A DNA stretch of 64,000 nt from Phycisphaerae bacterium. GTDB lineage: Bacteria > Planctomycetota > Phycisphaerae > UBA1845 > UTPLA1. The DNA is taken from NCBI GenBank assembly GCA_035275405.1, contig DATEMU010000012.1, positions 248,001-312,000 of the forward strand, read 5' to 3'. The notes beneath the pieces were generated by a model. It saw only the letters and a list, made by a program, of their open reading frames with translations, was not told where the DNA came from and did not search any database. Below, piece by piece: positions 8,630-17,308 of this stretch (position 1 is its first letter; every line of letters begins with the position of its first letter). Made by a program: the position numbers and the translations under genes.

Positions 8630-9757
8630 TTACCGCGTCCGCTGGACCATGGTGCGGGATTGGGTCTTGATGCCGCGAAGCTGGCTGGCCAGGGCCTCGG
8701 CATTGGGGGCGAACTGCAGGGCCACGTCCATGAACACCAGGTCATCCTCGACGAGTTTTGCCAGCGATGTGGTGTAGCTGTGCATGCCTTCTTTTTCGCT
8801 GGAGTCAATGAGCGCGGGGATCCCTTTGTCTTGCTCCTTGCGGATCAGGTCCTTGCAGGTCGGGGAGTTGATCAATATCTCCGTCGCGGGGACCAGCGGG
8901 ACCCCTTCCTTCGCCCCCGGCATCAGACGTTGCGAGCAAATCGCCTTCAGGCAGTTAGACAGGGCACCGCGAACGAACTCATGCTCCGACCGCGGGAAGA
9001 ACTCGAGGATGCGCGCGAACGTCTGCATCGCATCGGCGCTGTGCAAACTCGCGAAAACCAGGTGACCGGTTTCGGCGGCCTGCAGCGCGGCGGTCATGGT
9101 GAACTTGTCGCGCATCTCACCGATGTAAACGGTGTCGGGGTCCTGGCGGACGACGTACTTGAGCGCCTCGCCAAAATCGGGGATGTCGATGCCGATCTCG
9201 CGCTGGGAGATGATCGACTTTTTCGGCTTAAAACAGAACTCGACGGGGTCCTCGATGGTGACGATGTTGTCGTGGCGCGTCAGGTTGATGTGCTCGATCA
9301 AGGCCGCGAGGGTGGTGCTCTTTCCCGATCCCGTCACGCCGGAAACGAGAATCATCCCTTCATTCGTCGTATCGGCGAGCTTTCGGTAGATCGGCGGCAG
9401 GTGTAGTTCTTCAAAACTCGGGATCGCTGAGTTCAGCCGCCGGATAGCGGCGTTCATCTGGCCGCCGGCCTTGAAGATATTGATGCGGAAGCGATCGCCG
9501 TCGGGCAGCTCCGCGGCGAAGTCGAGATCGCCGCGAGTTTCGTACTCCGGGCGGCGAATTTCCGGAATGATCGGCGTCATGCAGCGCTCGATCTCCTCGC
9601 CGGACATGGTGGGGAGATTGACGGTCCGGAGGATTCCGCCGACGCGATAGGTCGGCGCAACACCCGCCTTCAGGTGCAGGTCGGAGGCCCCGTGGGTCTT
9701 CATCGCCCCGAGAAGCTGTTCAATGGTCTTTCGTGAGGCCTTGGGAGCATCGCTCAT
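8630..9757 (-). CDS. pilT: type IV pilus retraction ATPase PilT/PilU family
   Basis: The 375-residue protein has the PilT layout. An N-terminal PAS-like segment is followed by the Walker A motif GVTGSGKSTT (about residue 138), the Asp box (NIVTIEDPVEF), the Walker B region VRQDPDTVYIGEMRD (near residue 210) and the His box FASLHSADAMQTFARI. These hexameric cytoplasmic ATPases depolymerise type IV pili and drive twitching. Instead of the usual PilT AIRNLIREGK helix it has KDLIRKEQDKGIPALIDSS, and its C-terminus is longer, so PilU is also possible. The start has an AAAAAGG ribosome binding site. The two Wzy_C genes follow at once. No pilin or pilB/pilC is seen nearby. Confidence 0.9.
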   Translation of the reverse strand: MSDAPKASRKTIEQLLGAMKTHGASDLHLKAGVAPTYRVGGILRTVNLPTMSGEEIERCMTPIIPEIRRPEYETRGDLDFAAELPDGDRFRINIFKAGGQMNAAIRRLNSAIPSFEELHLPPIYRKLADTTNEGMILVSGVTGSGKSTTLAALIEHINLTRHDNIVTIEDPVEFCFKPKKSIISQREIGIDIPDFGEALKYVVRQDPDTVYIGEMRDKFTMTAALQAAETGHLVFASLHSADAMQTFARILEFFPRSEHEFVRGALSNCLKAICSQRLMPGAKEGVPLVPATEILINSPTCKDLIRKEQDKGIPALIDSSEKEGMHSYTTSLAKLVEDDLVFMDVALQFAPNAEALASQLRGIKTQSRTMVQRTR

Positions 9758-9811
9758 AAGTCGTACCTTTTTGTGGCTCCGGGGGCTATCTTACCAGAAC
9801 GTCGGCGGGAA

Positions 9812-11347
9812 TCAGGTCGCACTCAGTACTGGAAGCGGCAATTCGCGGTTGCGCACTCGAGTCGGGGCAGTGGCAGCCGCAAACGGTTCCCCCTGGAGAG
9901 TATATGGCGTCGCCGCGACGATTCGCACTGGAATAATCCGGCCGATCCATTCCGCCGAGCCGTCGAATACCACGATCTGGTCGCCCGAAGTCCGGCCGAC
10001 GAGCTGACCGGCGGCTCGGCGGCGCGGGTCGATCTCTTCGCCCCGGGATTGCTCGGATTCCTGGGCCTTGAGGGCCCGCTTGCTGAAGCCCTCGACGAGC
10101 ACCTCGACGCATTGGTCCAGCATGGCGCGATGATGCGCCTGGCTGATCTCCGCCTGCACCGCGAGCAGGTCGTTGTTGCGCCGCCGCTTGATCTCGTCCG
10201 GGACGTCGTCCGCCAGCCGATCGTCCGCCGTCGTGCCCGGCCGGGGGGAGTACTTGAAGATGTAGCAGTTCTTATAGCGGGCGTAGCGCAGAAGTCCGAC
10301 GCTCGCCTGAAAGTCGTCTTCCGTCTCGCCGCAAAATCCGACGATCATGTCCCCGGCGATCGAGAGGTCCGGCATCAACGCGCGGGCGCGATCCAAGAGC
10401 GCACGATACTCCTCGACGCTGTACCCGCGGTTCATTTGCTTCAACACGCCGTTGCTGCCGCTCTGCGCGGGAATATGCAGATACCGGCAGATCCGCGGTG
10501 ACGCCGCCATCACTTCGAGCGCCTCATCCGTGAAGTCGCGCGGGAAACTTGTCACGAAGCGCAATCGTGGTAGTTGCGGAACCTCGTCATGAACCCGCCG
10601 CAGCAACTCCGCGAAGCTCGTCGCGCGACCGCCGCCTTCCGGCTGATAGTGGTAATGATTGACGGTCTGTCCGAGGAGTGTCACTTCCATGACCCCCGAA
10701 TCGGCCAGACGACGCACCTCGTCCACGATTTGATCCGGCGGTCGGTGGACCTCCGGCCCGCGCGTGTAGGGGACGACGCAAAACGTGCAGAACTTGTTGC
10801 AGCCGCGCGTGATCCGCACGTACGCCTGATGCTGCCCAAAGACGCGCGGCACCGCCGCGTGAGGAGTCAGTCCAAACGCCCGGCCGCTGTCTAGCGCCTC
10901 CAGATCGGTGTGTTCGCCCGCATGGACCACGGGCGTCGAGCGACTGCGCAGCCGCCCCGAAAGCGCCACGGCTCGCGAGCGATTCGATCGCACATCGTCC
11001 ACTAGCGCCGGAAGTCGGTGTAGTTCGCTCGGCCCGCAGAGGATGTCTACATGCGGCATTTTCGCGACCAGCCCCTCGCCGTCGCGCTCGGCCATGCAGC
11101 CGATGACCGCGACGATCTGATCCAGATTCTTGCGTCGGGTCCGCTTAAGTTGGCCCAGGCGGGAATAGACCTTGTCCTCGGCATGTTGCCGGACCGAGCA
11201 GGTATTGAGCACCACGAGCGACGCCCCGGCGGCGTCATCCGTCGGTCGAAATCCGCGCGCCAGCAACTCGCCCAGGACCAGTTCGCTGTCCAAGGCGTTC
11301 ATCTGGCAGCCCATCGTTTCCAGATAGAGGGTGGCGGTCGGCGTCAT
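9812..11347 (-). CDS. miaB: tRNA-2-methylthio-N6-isopentenyladenosine-37 synthase
   Basis: This radical-SAM methylthiotransferase (511 residues) thiomethylates i6A37 in tRNAs reading UNN codons. The N-terminal UPF0004 domain shows the three cluster-binding cysteines C14, C50 and C84 (METMGCQMN, LNTCSVR, VIGCMAERDG). The radical-SAM motif CNKFCTFCVVPYTRGPE lies near residue 183. A C-terminal TRAM domain begins around residue 435 (CVEVLVEGFSKR). PYTRG and LGQTVNHYH distinguish MiaB-type enzymes from the ribosomal RimO group. Its ATG overlaps the stop of the upstream gene by four bases. pilT follows after 54 nt. Confidence 0.95.
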   Translation of the reverse strand: MTPTATLYLETMGCQMNALDSELVLGELLARGFRPTDDAAGASLVVLNTCSVRQHAEDKVYSRLGQLKRTRRKNLDQIVAVIGCMAERDGEGLVAKMPHVDILCGPSELHRLPALVDDVRSNRSRAVALSGRLRSRSTPVVHAGEHTDLEALDSGRAFGLTPHAAVPRVFGQHQAYVRITRGCNKFCTFCVVPYTRGPEVHRPPDQIVDEVRRLADSGVMEVTLLGQTVNHYHYQPEGGGRATSFAELLRRVHDEVPQLPRLRFVTSFPRDFTDEALEVMAASPRICRYLHIPAQSGSNGVLKQMNRGYSVEEYRALLDRARALMPDLSIAGDMIVGFCGETEDDFQASVGLLRYARYKNCYIFKYSPRPGTTADDRLADDVPDEIKRRRNNDLLAVQAEISQAHHRAMLDQCVEVLVEGFSKRALKAQESEQSRGEEIDPRRRAAGQLVGRTSGDQIVVFDGSAEWIGRIIPVRIVAATPYTLQGEPFAAATAPTRVRNRELPLPVLSAT

Positions 11348-11904
11348 CGAGAATCAACCTTTTTTTCCAGCGCGGCGAGGCTCGCCTGGGCCCTCTTGCG
11401 AACCGACGCGGCAAGGCGCTTCTGCTCCAGACATTCACGATACAGTTCCGCCGCCTTTGGAGATCGTTGCAATTTCTCGTAGGCCCGGGCTGCCCAATAG
11501 AGACCCTCACCCGCCTGTTCTGTTCTCGGCCGCTGCACCACGACCCGCATCGCCGCCAGTCCGGCCTTCGCCGAGCGGCCCCTGGCCAGTTCCAATTCGG
11601 CCTCGCACAGATTCCATCGCCCTGCTTCTTCGTCGGACGCTTTCGCCCGAGTTTCCGCGAGTGACGTCCGCGCGGCGCTGAGCACTCCGGCCGCCTTAGC
11701 CAGATCGCCATCGGTCATCGCTGCCCGAAACTTTTTCAATAGCGCCGCCGTTCCTTTCGCGGCGGTCGGCGCGCTGGTCGCCGTTTTGGTCGGACGTTTT
11801 GAGGCCGGCGGGCGCTTCGCGGGAGTCGGCCCGGCCGCGTGGGCAAACGTCGTCGCCGCCATTACCAGCGTCGCTATCCCCATCCACAAAAAGCGGTTAT
11901 TCAC
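11344..11904 (-). CDS. secreted TPR-like helical protein of unknown function
   Basis: I chose the GTG at 11904 because it gives a complete signal peptide (VNNRFLWMGIATLVMAATTFAHA); the frame continues upstream to a TTG at 11940 without gaining one. After cleavage comes a Pro/Thr/Lys-rich linker (AKRPPASKRPTKTATSAP). Then ~120 residues of helical repeats resemble TPR units, for example GLYWAARAYEKLQRSPKAAEL. The product should be periplasmic, 186 residues before cleavage. Coupling to miaB through an ATGA overlap looks positional rather than functional. I do not recognise a named family. Confidence 0.6.
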   Translation of the reverse strand: MNNRFLWMGIATLVMAATTFAHAAGPTPAKRPPASKRPTKTATSAPTAAKGTAALLKKFRAAMTDGDLAKAAGVLSAARTSLAETRAKASDEEAGRWNLCEAELELARGRSAKAGLAAMRVVVQRPRTEQAGEGLYWAARAYEKLQRSPKAAELYRECLEQKRLAASVRKRAQASLAALEKKVDSR

Positions 11905-12011
11905 GTTGAAATCGTACCTCGCCAGGCCCCTCGGGGTCAAACGAAGCGCCGGCGTCGACCGTCAATCCTCCCTGCTTTCACCGTGTGCGTCCTGGGACCA
12001 TAATAGTCGCC

Positions 12012-12530
12012 ATGCCCCGCAAATGCCCCGGACTGGCAAAGCGTTCGATCGTCTTGTTGGCATTGGCGTGCGCGATGTTCTTGGTCGTTGGCTGCCACGA
12101 ATCCCTGCGCGATGCCCGCCCTATGCCCACCGACGGCGAGGACTTGCCGATCCTGCGCCGCGTCGCCGCCACGCACTCGCACGAAACCCGCGCAATGCAG
12201 GTCGTTGTCCGCGATCCGGCCATGCTCGCCCGCATCCCTCTGGCGGATGTCGATGTGAACTTCGCCGAGGAGATGCTCCTCATCGTCACGCTGGGGCGAG
12301 TAACCTCCGACCGATTCGCCGTGGATATCACCCGCGTCTGGCGGGAAGGCGGCCGACTCCGCGTCGAGGTGACGGTCACGGCCCCGCCCGCTGGCGCCCC
12401 GGTCGCCATGGCCAGCCCGTTCTGCATCGCCGTGGTCCCGCGCTGCGACCTGAACGTCGCCGATTTCGCCCCGGAGCCGCCCCAGCGAACCCGCTCCTGG
12501 GAACAAAGCACGCCGCCCGAGAACTTCTAA
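12012..12530 (+). CDS. lipoprotein with PrcB_C-like domain
   Basis: The ATG at 12012 starts a lipoprotein signal: KRSIVLLALACAMFLVVGC with the lipobox Cys at residue 26. A GTG nine codons upstream is possible but unnecessary. The mature part resembles the PrcB_C protease-complex subunit domain: VNFAEEMLLIVTLGRVTSD, then paired strands ITRVWREGGRLRVEVTVTA, then ASPFCIAVVPRCD. In that family this beta-sandwich is usually lipid-anchored, and its biochemical role is poorly known. The gene stands alone, divergent from the miaB run. No RBS is obvious. Confidence 0.55.
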   Translation: MPRKCPGLAKRSIVLLALACAMFLVVGCHESLRDARPMPTDGEDLPILRRVAATHSHETRAMQVVVRDPAMLARIPLADVDVNFAEEMLLIVTLGRVTSDRFAVDITRVWREGGRLRVEVTVTAPPAGAPVAMASPFCIAVVPRCDLNVADFAPEPPQRTRSWEQSTPPENF

Positions 12531-12625
12531 CCCCCGCGATTCCGAGAATTCGACTCCGAAGCGACTTCGTTAATTTACGACCCGCGAAGACATTACCCGT
12601 CGCGTCTCCAACAACTCACAGCAGG

Positions 12626-12662
12626 CTCTCTCTCCCTCTTTGGGCGAGGGTCGGGGTGAGGG
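12626..12662 (+). repeat. intergenic palindromic repeat, CCCTC-GAGGG type, copy 1
   Basis: CCCTC (12634-12638) pairs with GAGGG (12646-12650), followed by GGGGTGAGGG. It shares its pyrimidine-arm/purine-arm layout with the stronger hairpin at 54618-54640. It sits in the 307-base gap between the PrcB-like lipoprotein and bactofilin, a gap that otherwise holds only the promoter below. Confidence 0.4.
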
Positions 12663-12727
12663 TTCGAATAGCGAGGGCACCAATGCGTCTTTTTCCTTCA
12701 CGTCAGATCCAATGTCTCCTGGGCCTG

Positions 12728-12754
12728 TTGGACAACAATTACTTTTGCTATACT
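12728..12754 (+). promoter_or_regulatory. candidate promoter of bactofilin gene
   Basis: An extended -10 element, TGCTATACT (TATACT at 12749-12754), follows TTGGAC (12728-12733) with a 15-bp spacer. It lies 84 bases before the bactofilin ATG. Confidence 0.4.
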
Positions 12755-12837
12755 GATCGCTCCACGGAGGGTTTCTCTGGGCGATTGATCAATCACTTAT
12801 CGAAGCGGCGCAATGAACGGCGCTGGGAGGTTTTTTC

Positions 12838-13323
12838 ATGGCTGACAACGGCGATTTTCCCACCATTATCGGCGCCGACGCGCGCTTCAAGGGTGAACTT
12901 TCTTTCGAACGCGGCGTGCGCATCGACGGCGCCTTCGACGGTCACATCAAATCCAAGGGCTCGCTGCACGTGGCCGAGGGCGCGAAGGTCTCCGCCAACG
13001 TCGAGGCCTCCAACGTGAAGGTCGAGGGCGACTGCCGCGGCAATTTCATCGTCTCGGAGAAGCTGCACCTGATGGCCACGGCCAAGGTCGAAGGCGACCT
13101 CCGCACGACCCGCCTGGAAATCGCCGACGGCGCGATCTTCAGCGGCAACGTCGTCGTCGGTCAGACGGCTATGGAGGCCCCCGTCCGCCGAATGGCCCCG
13201 AGCGAAGTCAGCGCCAACTCATCCCCCGACGTCGCCCGAATGCCTTCGCACCCGCCGGCATCCGCCCCGGCCCCGCGCCCCACTCCGCGCCCGCAGGAAA
13301 TCCGCATCCCGGCAGCTTCGTAA
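12838..13323 (+). CDS. bactofilin family cytoskeletal protein
   Basis: The 161-residue protein is a bactofilin: a short disordered N-terminus, a core of right-handed beta-helix repeats (about residues 10-110) and a Pro-rich disordered tail. The core opens with TIIGADARFKGELSFERGVRIDG and steps through regular hydrophobic rungs such as GSLHVAEGAKVSANVEASNV and EGDLRTTRLEIADGAIFSGN. Bactofilins self-assemble without nucleotide into membrane-associated filaments that position cell-wall enzymes or other partners. A GGGAGG site precedes the ATG. It converges on the phosphatase gene, with nine bases between the two stop codons. Confidence 0.92.
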   Translation: MADNGDFPTIIGADARFKGELSFERGVRIDGAFDGHIKSKGSLHVAEGAKVSANVEASNVKVEGDCRGNFIVSEKLHLMATAKVEGDLRTTRLEIADGAIFSGNVVVGQTAMEAPVRRMAPSEVSANSSPDVARMPSHPPASAPAPRPTPRPQEIRIPAAS

Positions 13324-13332
13324 GCGCGTCCC

Positions 13333-14937
13333 CTATTTCCTGCGCGCCAACACGACCGAAAGGTCGTCAGGCACCGTTCCCCCGTGCAAGAACTCCGTCA
13401 GTTCCGCCTCTAGCTCCGTCAATGCCTGCCCGGGCGTCCGGCTCAGGCCTTCGCACAAGCTGTCCTCCAGCCCCGAAAGCTTGAACGTCTCCGCTTGGGC
13501 ATTGGCCGCCTTGTTTACCCCATCCGTCGCCATCACCAGCGTCTCGCCGTGTCCGAGTTCAAACGCGCCAAGTTCCGCGGGCACGCCCTTGGCCTTGCCG
13601 ATGGACTCACAGCAGGCCGTCTCGATCCATTCGAACTCCCCATCCGCGCCGACCCGCGCCAGATGCACGCCGCTGCCCGCAATGGTGTATTGCACTTTGC
13701 CCGTCGCCGGAGCGATCCATAAATGGGCGAGATCGACCGTCACCCGCCCCTCGCTCGCCGAAAGCAGCCAGTTCAGCGCCCGCGCAAAAAGGTGCGGCGC
13801 ATCGACGTGCAGGGCGGAGCTGCGAAACGCCGTGCGCACCTCCGCCAGCGTCCGCGGGACAGCCGCGCCCTCCGCCTCGATCCGCGCCATGATCAGCGAC
13901 GCCGTCTTGTCGGGAAGCTGCACGATGTCGTAATAATCGCAGCACCGCTCCGTCCCCATCAGGCGATACCCAGCGACATACAGTTCGTTCCATTGCGGCA
14001 GCGCCTTGGGCGTGACGGCGTCTTGCGTCGCGCGGGCGATCGTCAATTCCGTGCTCGCCGCAACCTGTCGCCGGGCCAGCGACTTGCGAATGACCGTCTC
14101 CACAGGCATGGCGACGCAGCAAGCCAGCGTGCAAAACGCGTCGTAGGCGGCCTCGTCAAAGGCCGGATCGCCGGCGTCGTTCTCGACGTAGAGCATCCCC
14201 AGCGTGCCCGACTGGCAGATCAACGGCACCGCCATCGCCGAGCGCAGCCCCGGCGCCGACGCCTCCGGGCAGTACAAGTACTGCGTGCCCGTCAAACAGC
14301 GCGGCTGCATCAGCTCCGCAAAGGCCGGCCGATCGCACGGCTGACCGTGTTCATTCACGCCCAGCGTCGACTCGAACGGCCCGCGATCGTCCGAGCGAAT
14401 GCCCACCCACCCGCGGCGGGCGCCGAAAGTCCGGATCATCGCCCGCAGGATCGGCGCGAGCAGGTCCTTGGCGCTTTCAAACTGCGCCAGGCGCAACGCC
14501 AGAAGCGTCATCTGCTCCAGGTGTTCCTTGCCCACGGTCACAGGCGAGTCGAATTTCTTGGCGACCGTGGAAAGCGGCAGCGTCTCGTCGTGCTTCCGAG
14601 CCAGCGCGACCATCCGCTCGCGCTGCAACTCCTCCGGGCTCTTGCCGGACTCCATGAACAGGCGGATGGCGAACGGTCCCATCTCGATCTCGTCCGCATG
14701 GCGCAAGCGGGCGCGGCCCTTCTGGATCGCCCGGTTGAGACAGGTCGGCACCGAGGCGTCCACGATCTCCAGCCACCAATCCCCGCCGGGGTCCTGCACG
14801 ATCGTCGCCTGATGGCCGCCGATTCGCGGATCGGGCAAATGCACGGCGCACTCCGGATTCGACCCGATGGAGACAATCCCCGCGCTCGCGCGGAGTGTCG
14901 AACGGAGCTTTTTGTCCTCGAGGATCATGAGCCGCAT
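13333..14937 (-). CDS. FHA-GAF-SpoIIE serine phosphatase
   Basis: Three regulatory modules are visible in 534 residues. Residues 1-95 form an FHA phosphothreonine-binding domain (IVSIGSNPECAVHLPDPRIGGHQA). Residues ~140-300 form a GAF sensor domain (GMLYVENDAGDPAFDEAAYDA). Residues ~330-532 are an RsbU/SpoIIE PP2C-like phosphatase: CCDYYDIVQLPDKTASLIMA and the metal-binding phrase LVMATDGVNKA, ending DDLSVVLARRK. Such proteins dephosphorylate anti-sigma-factor antagonists in partner-switching pathways. No cognate kinase or antagonist gene is nearby, so its target is unknown. GGGAGG lies just upstream of the ATG. Confidence 0.85.
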   Translation of the reverse strand: MRLMILEDKKLRSTLRASAGIVSIGSNPECAVHLPDPRIGGHQATIVQDPGGDWWLEIVDASVPTCLNRAIQKGRARLRHADEIEMGPFAIRLFMESGKSPEELQRERMVALARKHDETLPLSTVAKKFDSPVTVGKEHLEQMTLLALRLAQFESAKDLLAPILRAMIRTFGARRGWVGIRSDDRGPFESTLGVNEHGQPCDRPAFAELMQPRCLTGTQYLYCPEASAPGLRSAMAVPLICQSGTLGMLYVENDAGDPAFDEAAYDAFCTLACCVAMPVETVIRKSLARRQVAASTELTIARATQDAVTPKALPQWNELYVAGYRLMGTERCCDYYDIVQLPDKTASLIMARIEAEGAAVPRTLAEVRTAFRSSALHVDAPHLFARALNWLLSASEGRVTVDLAHLWIAPATGKVQYTIAGSGVHLARVGADGEFEWIETACCESIGKAKGVPAELGAFELGHGETLVMATDGVNKAANAQAETFKLSGLEDSLCEGLSRTPGQALTELEAELTEFLHGGTVPDDLSVVLARRK

Positions 14938-15025
14938 GACCGACCGCCTCCCGGAAGTGAGAAGGAGCGAATCCGGCTAATCGTCGATGTGTACCAGTGA
15001 ATTGTACGACGGCAAACGCATAACC

Positions 15026-15748
15026 TCAACGGCGGTGCGGGCCCAATTCGAAGCCGCTGGCAGGTATGGCGGCACTTCCAACCGGCGCCGTACGGGCCGC
15101 CGGGGCTTTGAGGCGAATCTCTTGCCCGCATTCCGGGCAGCGGCCCGAGACGTTGCCCGTGAGGTTGTATCCACACTTCGTACACAGGATTCCCCTGGGG
15201 TCGAACGGCATTCGGTAGGCCTTTTTCTCCCACACGACGCACGTGTTGGCCCATTTGTCACCGGAGCGCCGGCCCTTAATAAGCTGCATCGCGACGAGAA
15301 GCGGCACGACGGGAATGATGAGAACCAGGTTGCGCTTGAAGCTCTGCAAAAACGAAATCGGTTCGCGGGTATCCCAATCGACCGCGCGCACGCCGCACAG
15401 CCACTTGCCCGGCGAGTAACCGGAAAATCCGTCCTTCAATGCGAAGAACATAGGTACAAGTACCCAGGAAAAGGCGATCCAAAAAACGTCCTCCACGGTT
15501 GACGTCGTGCGAGCTGGCGAAAACGCCTGCGGGAAAACCATGCCCACCAGAAAACCAATAACGGCGGAAAGGGCAATGGTCGCGACGTGATCGATGATCC
15601 ACCCAAGCTGACGCCGATTCGCGAACCCGTTGCTGCACTTGCGACAGACCGGCACGTCGTACAGCTTGCGCATCCGCTTTTCGCGAACCACGCGATCACA
15701 GATGGGACAAACCGCCTGCTCGGCTTTCGGAATTGCAACGCCGCTCAT
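15026..15748 (-). CDS. RDD-family membrane protein flanked by two zinc ribbons
   Basis: The 240-residue protein starts with a four-Cys ribbon (CPICDRVVREKR then CRKCSNGF). It continues with an RDD membrane domain of three helices (residues ~48-175), whose RRQLGWIIDHV replaces the usual Arg-Asp-Asp start. It ends with a second ribbon, CTKCGYNLTGNVSGRCPECG, near residue 205. GYSPGKWLCGVRAVD is the RDD-type loop. The terminal ribbon belongs to the same CxKCGYNL type as the proteins at 44.7-47.2 kb. AGGAGG lies nine bases before the ATG. RDD proteins are thought to transport or bind small solutes, but the role here is unknown. Confidence 0.75.
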   Translation of the reverse strand: MSGVAIPKAEQAVCPICDRVVREKRMRKLYDVPVCRKCSNGFANRRQLGWIIDHVATIALSAVIGFLVGMVFPQAFSPARTTSTVEDVFWIAFSWVLVPMFFALKDGFSGYSPGKWLCGVRAVDWDTREPISFLQSFKRNLVLIIPVVPLLVAMQLIKGRRSGDKWANTCVVWEKKAYRMPFDPRGILCTKCGYNLTGNVSGRCPECGQEIRLKAPAARTAPVGSAAIPASGFELGPHRR

Positions 15749-15873
15749 CGATATGTTCCTCCTGGATCAAGCGACCCATCGGCCCGATCCGACCCGATCG
15801 CCACCGATTATCCCTCAAGCCATCGGCCGCGCCAAACCCGTCGAATCCATGAGTGCGTCTCCCGGTCATCGAA

Positions 15874-15902
15874 TTGACAGGCTCGCCAAGGCGGGTTACC
15901 CT
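15874..15902 (+). promoter_or_regulatory. candidate sigma70 promoter for lipoprotein gene
   Basis: A perfect TTGACA (15874-15879) is followed after exactly 17 bp by TACCCT (15897-15902). Transcription would start near 15909, leaving a leader of about 67 nt before the ATG at 15976. Confidence 0.55.
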
Positions 15903-15975
15903 CCCGGGTCTTGCCCTAAACACCGGCCCGCTCAATGGAAAGCCTTTTGGCGGCCGCAGTTTCGGTAAGGTGACG

Positions 15976-16410
15976 ATGCGATCAAAAATTGAACATGCTT
16001 CAATCGGACTCTTGATAACCGTTGCGCTGACCGGCTGCGCCAAGGAGCCGAAAACGGCGACGATCCTGCCGGCCAAGGCCCAGTCCTATGTCGCCGACGT
16101 GCCCGTTCCCACCAAATTCAATCTGGATGAAACGAAGTCCGACAGCGCGTCTCAGGCGGGCCGGCGAAACGTGAAGCACTTTTATCTCGGAAATGCCCCC
16201 ATCCTGGCCGTGCGAAACTTCTACGTGCAAAACATGCCCGACGCGGGCTGGCAGATCATCGACGAAACGCTTCAAAACGGCGTCTACACGCTCAACTATC
16301 GCAAGGCCGAGGAGCGCTGCGAGATTCGCGTAGAAAAGATCCCGGCGGGCTGGTTCAAACCCAGCACCCAAATCCGAGCGACCGTCCGCTCCCCGCACCT
16401 GGAACGATGA
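15976..16410 (+). CDS. hypothetical lipoprotein
   Basis: The frame is open from 15853, but the ATG at 15976 has a GTAAGG site six bases upstream and starts a lipoprotein signal (ASIGLLITVALTGC, lipobox LTGC). The 144-residue product should be lipid-anchored. The mature part has a mixed alpha/beta pattern: FYLGNAPILAVRNFYVQNMPD, then AGWQIIDETLQNGVYTLNYRK. The phrase VRNFYVQNMPDAGW resembles a small family of planctomycete lipoproteins in which a low-energy ligand-binding fold has been suggested; I cannot assign a function. The TPR gene follows after a heptamer repeat. Confidence 0.65.
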   Translation: MRSKIEHASIGLLITVALTGCAKEPKTATILPAKAQSYVADVPVPTKFNLDETKSDSASQAGRRNVKHFYLGNAPILAVRNFYVQNMPDAGWQIIDETLQNGVYTLNYRKAEERCEIRVEKIPAGWFKPSTQIRATVRSPHLER

Positions 16411-16427
16411 CCCACACGCTGGATGTC

Positions 16428-16462
16428 CCACTGACCACTAACCACTAGCCACTGACCACTAC
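16428..16462 (+). repeat. CCACTGA-type heptanucleotide tandem array
   Basis: Five exact-length heptamers occur in a row: CCACTGA, CCACTAA, CCACTAG, CCACTGA, CCACTAC. The array begins 17 nt after the lipoprotein stop and ends two bases before the ATG at 16465, so that gene has no normal Shine-Dalgarno. Related arrays are at 27321 and 50346. Confidence 0.85.
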
Positions 16463-16464
16463 TC

Positions 16465-17244
16465 ATGAAGACCGCACGACGACAGGAACTACGCACCAAC
16501 GAACTCTCGCAGCAGATCGACCAGATCGGCGACTACGTCAAGCAAAACGCGGCCATGCTGACGATCATCGTCGCCGCCGCGGCGATTCTGACGGCCGGCG
16601 GCTTCTGGTTCGTCAAGGGCCGCCAGAGCCGCGTCATGGACGGCTGGGCGATGCTCAATGACGCCGAAATCCTCAAGGACATGCGTGGGGCCGTGGAGCA
16701 ATACCGCACGCTCGCCGAGGAGAACCGCACCTCGGCGCTCACCCTGGCCGCCTGGCTCCGGATCGGCGAACTCGCCATGTCCAAGGTCGCCAACCCTGAC
16801 GTCGCCGCGGCCGCCGCCGATCCAAACTGGTCCGAGACGGCGGCCAATGCCTACACGCGAATCCTCGAGGATTTTCCCAACGACGTCAGCGCCGTCGGTC
16901 TGGCGCGGATCTCACTCGGCGTCCTGGCCGAAAATAAAAAGGATTTCGACAATGCCCGCAAATCCTATCAGGCGATCCTGGACGATTCGCGCCTCGCCGA
17001 TTCCCCCTATGCCGTGCAGGCCAAGTATCGCCTCGACGGCCTGGCCCGCTGGTCGCAGCCGGTCGTCTTCGCCCCCGCCCCGATCGTCACGACCGCGCCG
17101 GACCCGCTGATGACCCCGCCCAGCGTGATGACCTTGCCGCTGTTGCCCACCACCGCACCGACCTCGGGACCTGCCGTCGGGGGTGTACCCATCACGCCGC
17201 TGCCATCGAATCCCCCGGTCGCCACGACGCAGCCCGCGGGCTGA
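16465..17244 (+). CDS. YfgM-like inner-membrane TPR protein
   Basis: The 259-residue protein has a short cytoplasmic N-terminus, one membrane helix (residues ~30-49, MLTIIVAAAAILTAGGFWFV), a TPR-like helical domain to about residue 190 and a Pro/Thr-rich tail. Helical pairs include AWLRIGELAMSKVANPDVA and DNARKSYQAILDDSRLADSP. The topology matches the YfgM/TPR_21 group, which helps periplasmic protein folding and interacts with the Sec translocon in gammaproteobacteria. The ATG is preceded only by a heptamer array instead of a ribosome binding site, so initiation may be by reinitiation or from a leaderless transcript. Confidence 0.65.
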   Translation: MKTARRQELRTNELSQQIDQIGDYVKQNAAMLTIIVAAAAILTAGGFWFVKGRQSRVMDGWAMLNDAEILKDMRGAVEQYRTLAEENRTSALTLAAWLRIGELAMSKVANPDVAAAAADPNWSETAANAYTRILEDFPNDVSAVGLARISLGVLAENKKDFDNARKSYQAILDDSRLADSPYAVQAKYRLDGLARWSQPVVFAPAPIVTTAPDPLMTPPSVMTLPLLPTTAPTSGPAVGGVPITPLPSNPPVATTQPAG

Positions 17245-17308
17245 TGGAGTGTCTGCCATGTCCGGAGTCTTGACTTCTTGACGGTTTGACTTTTCGGTGT
17301 TTCGCGTA

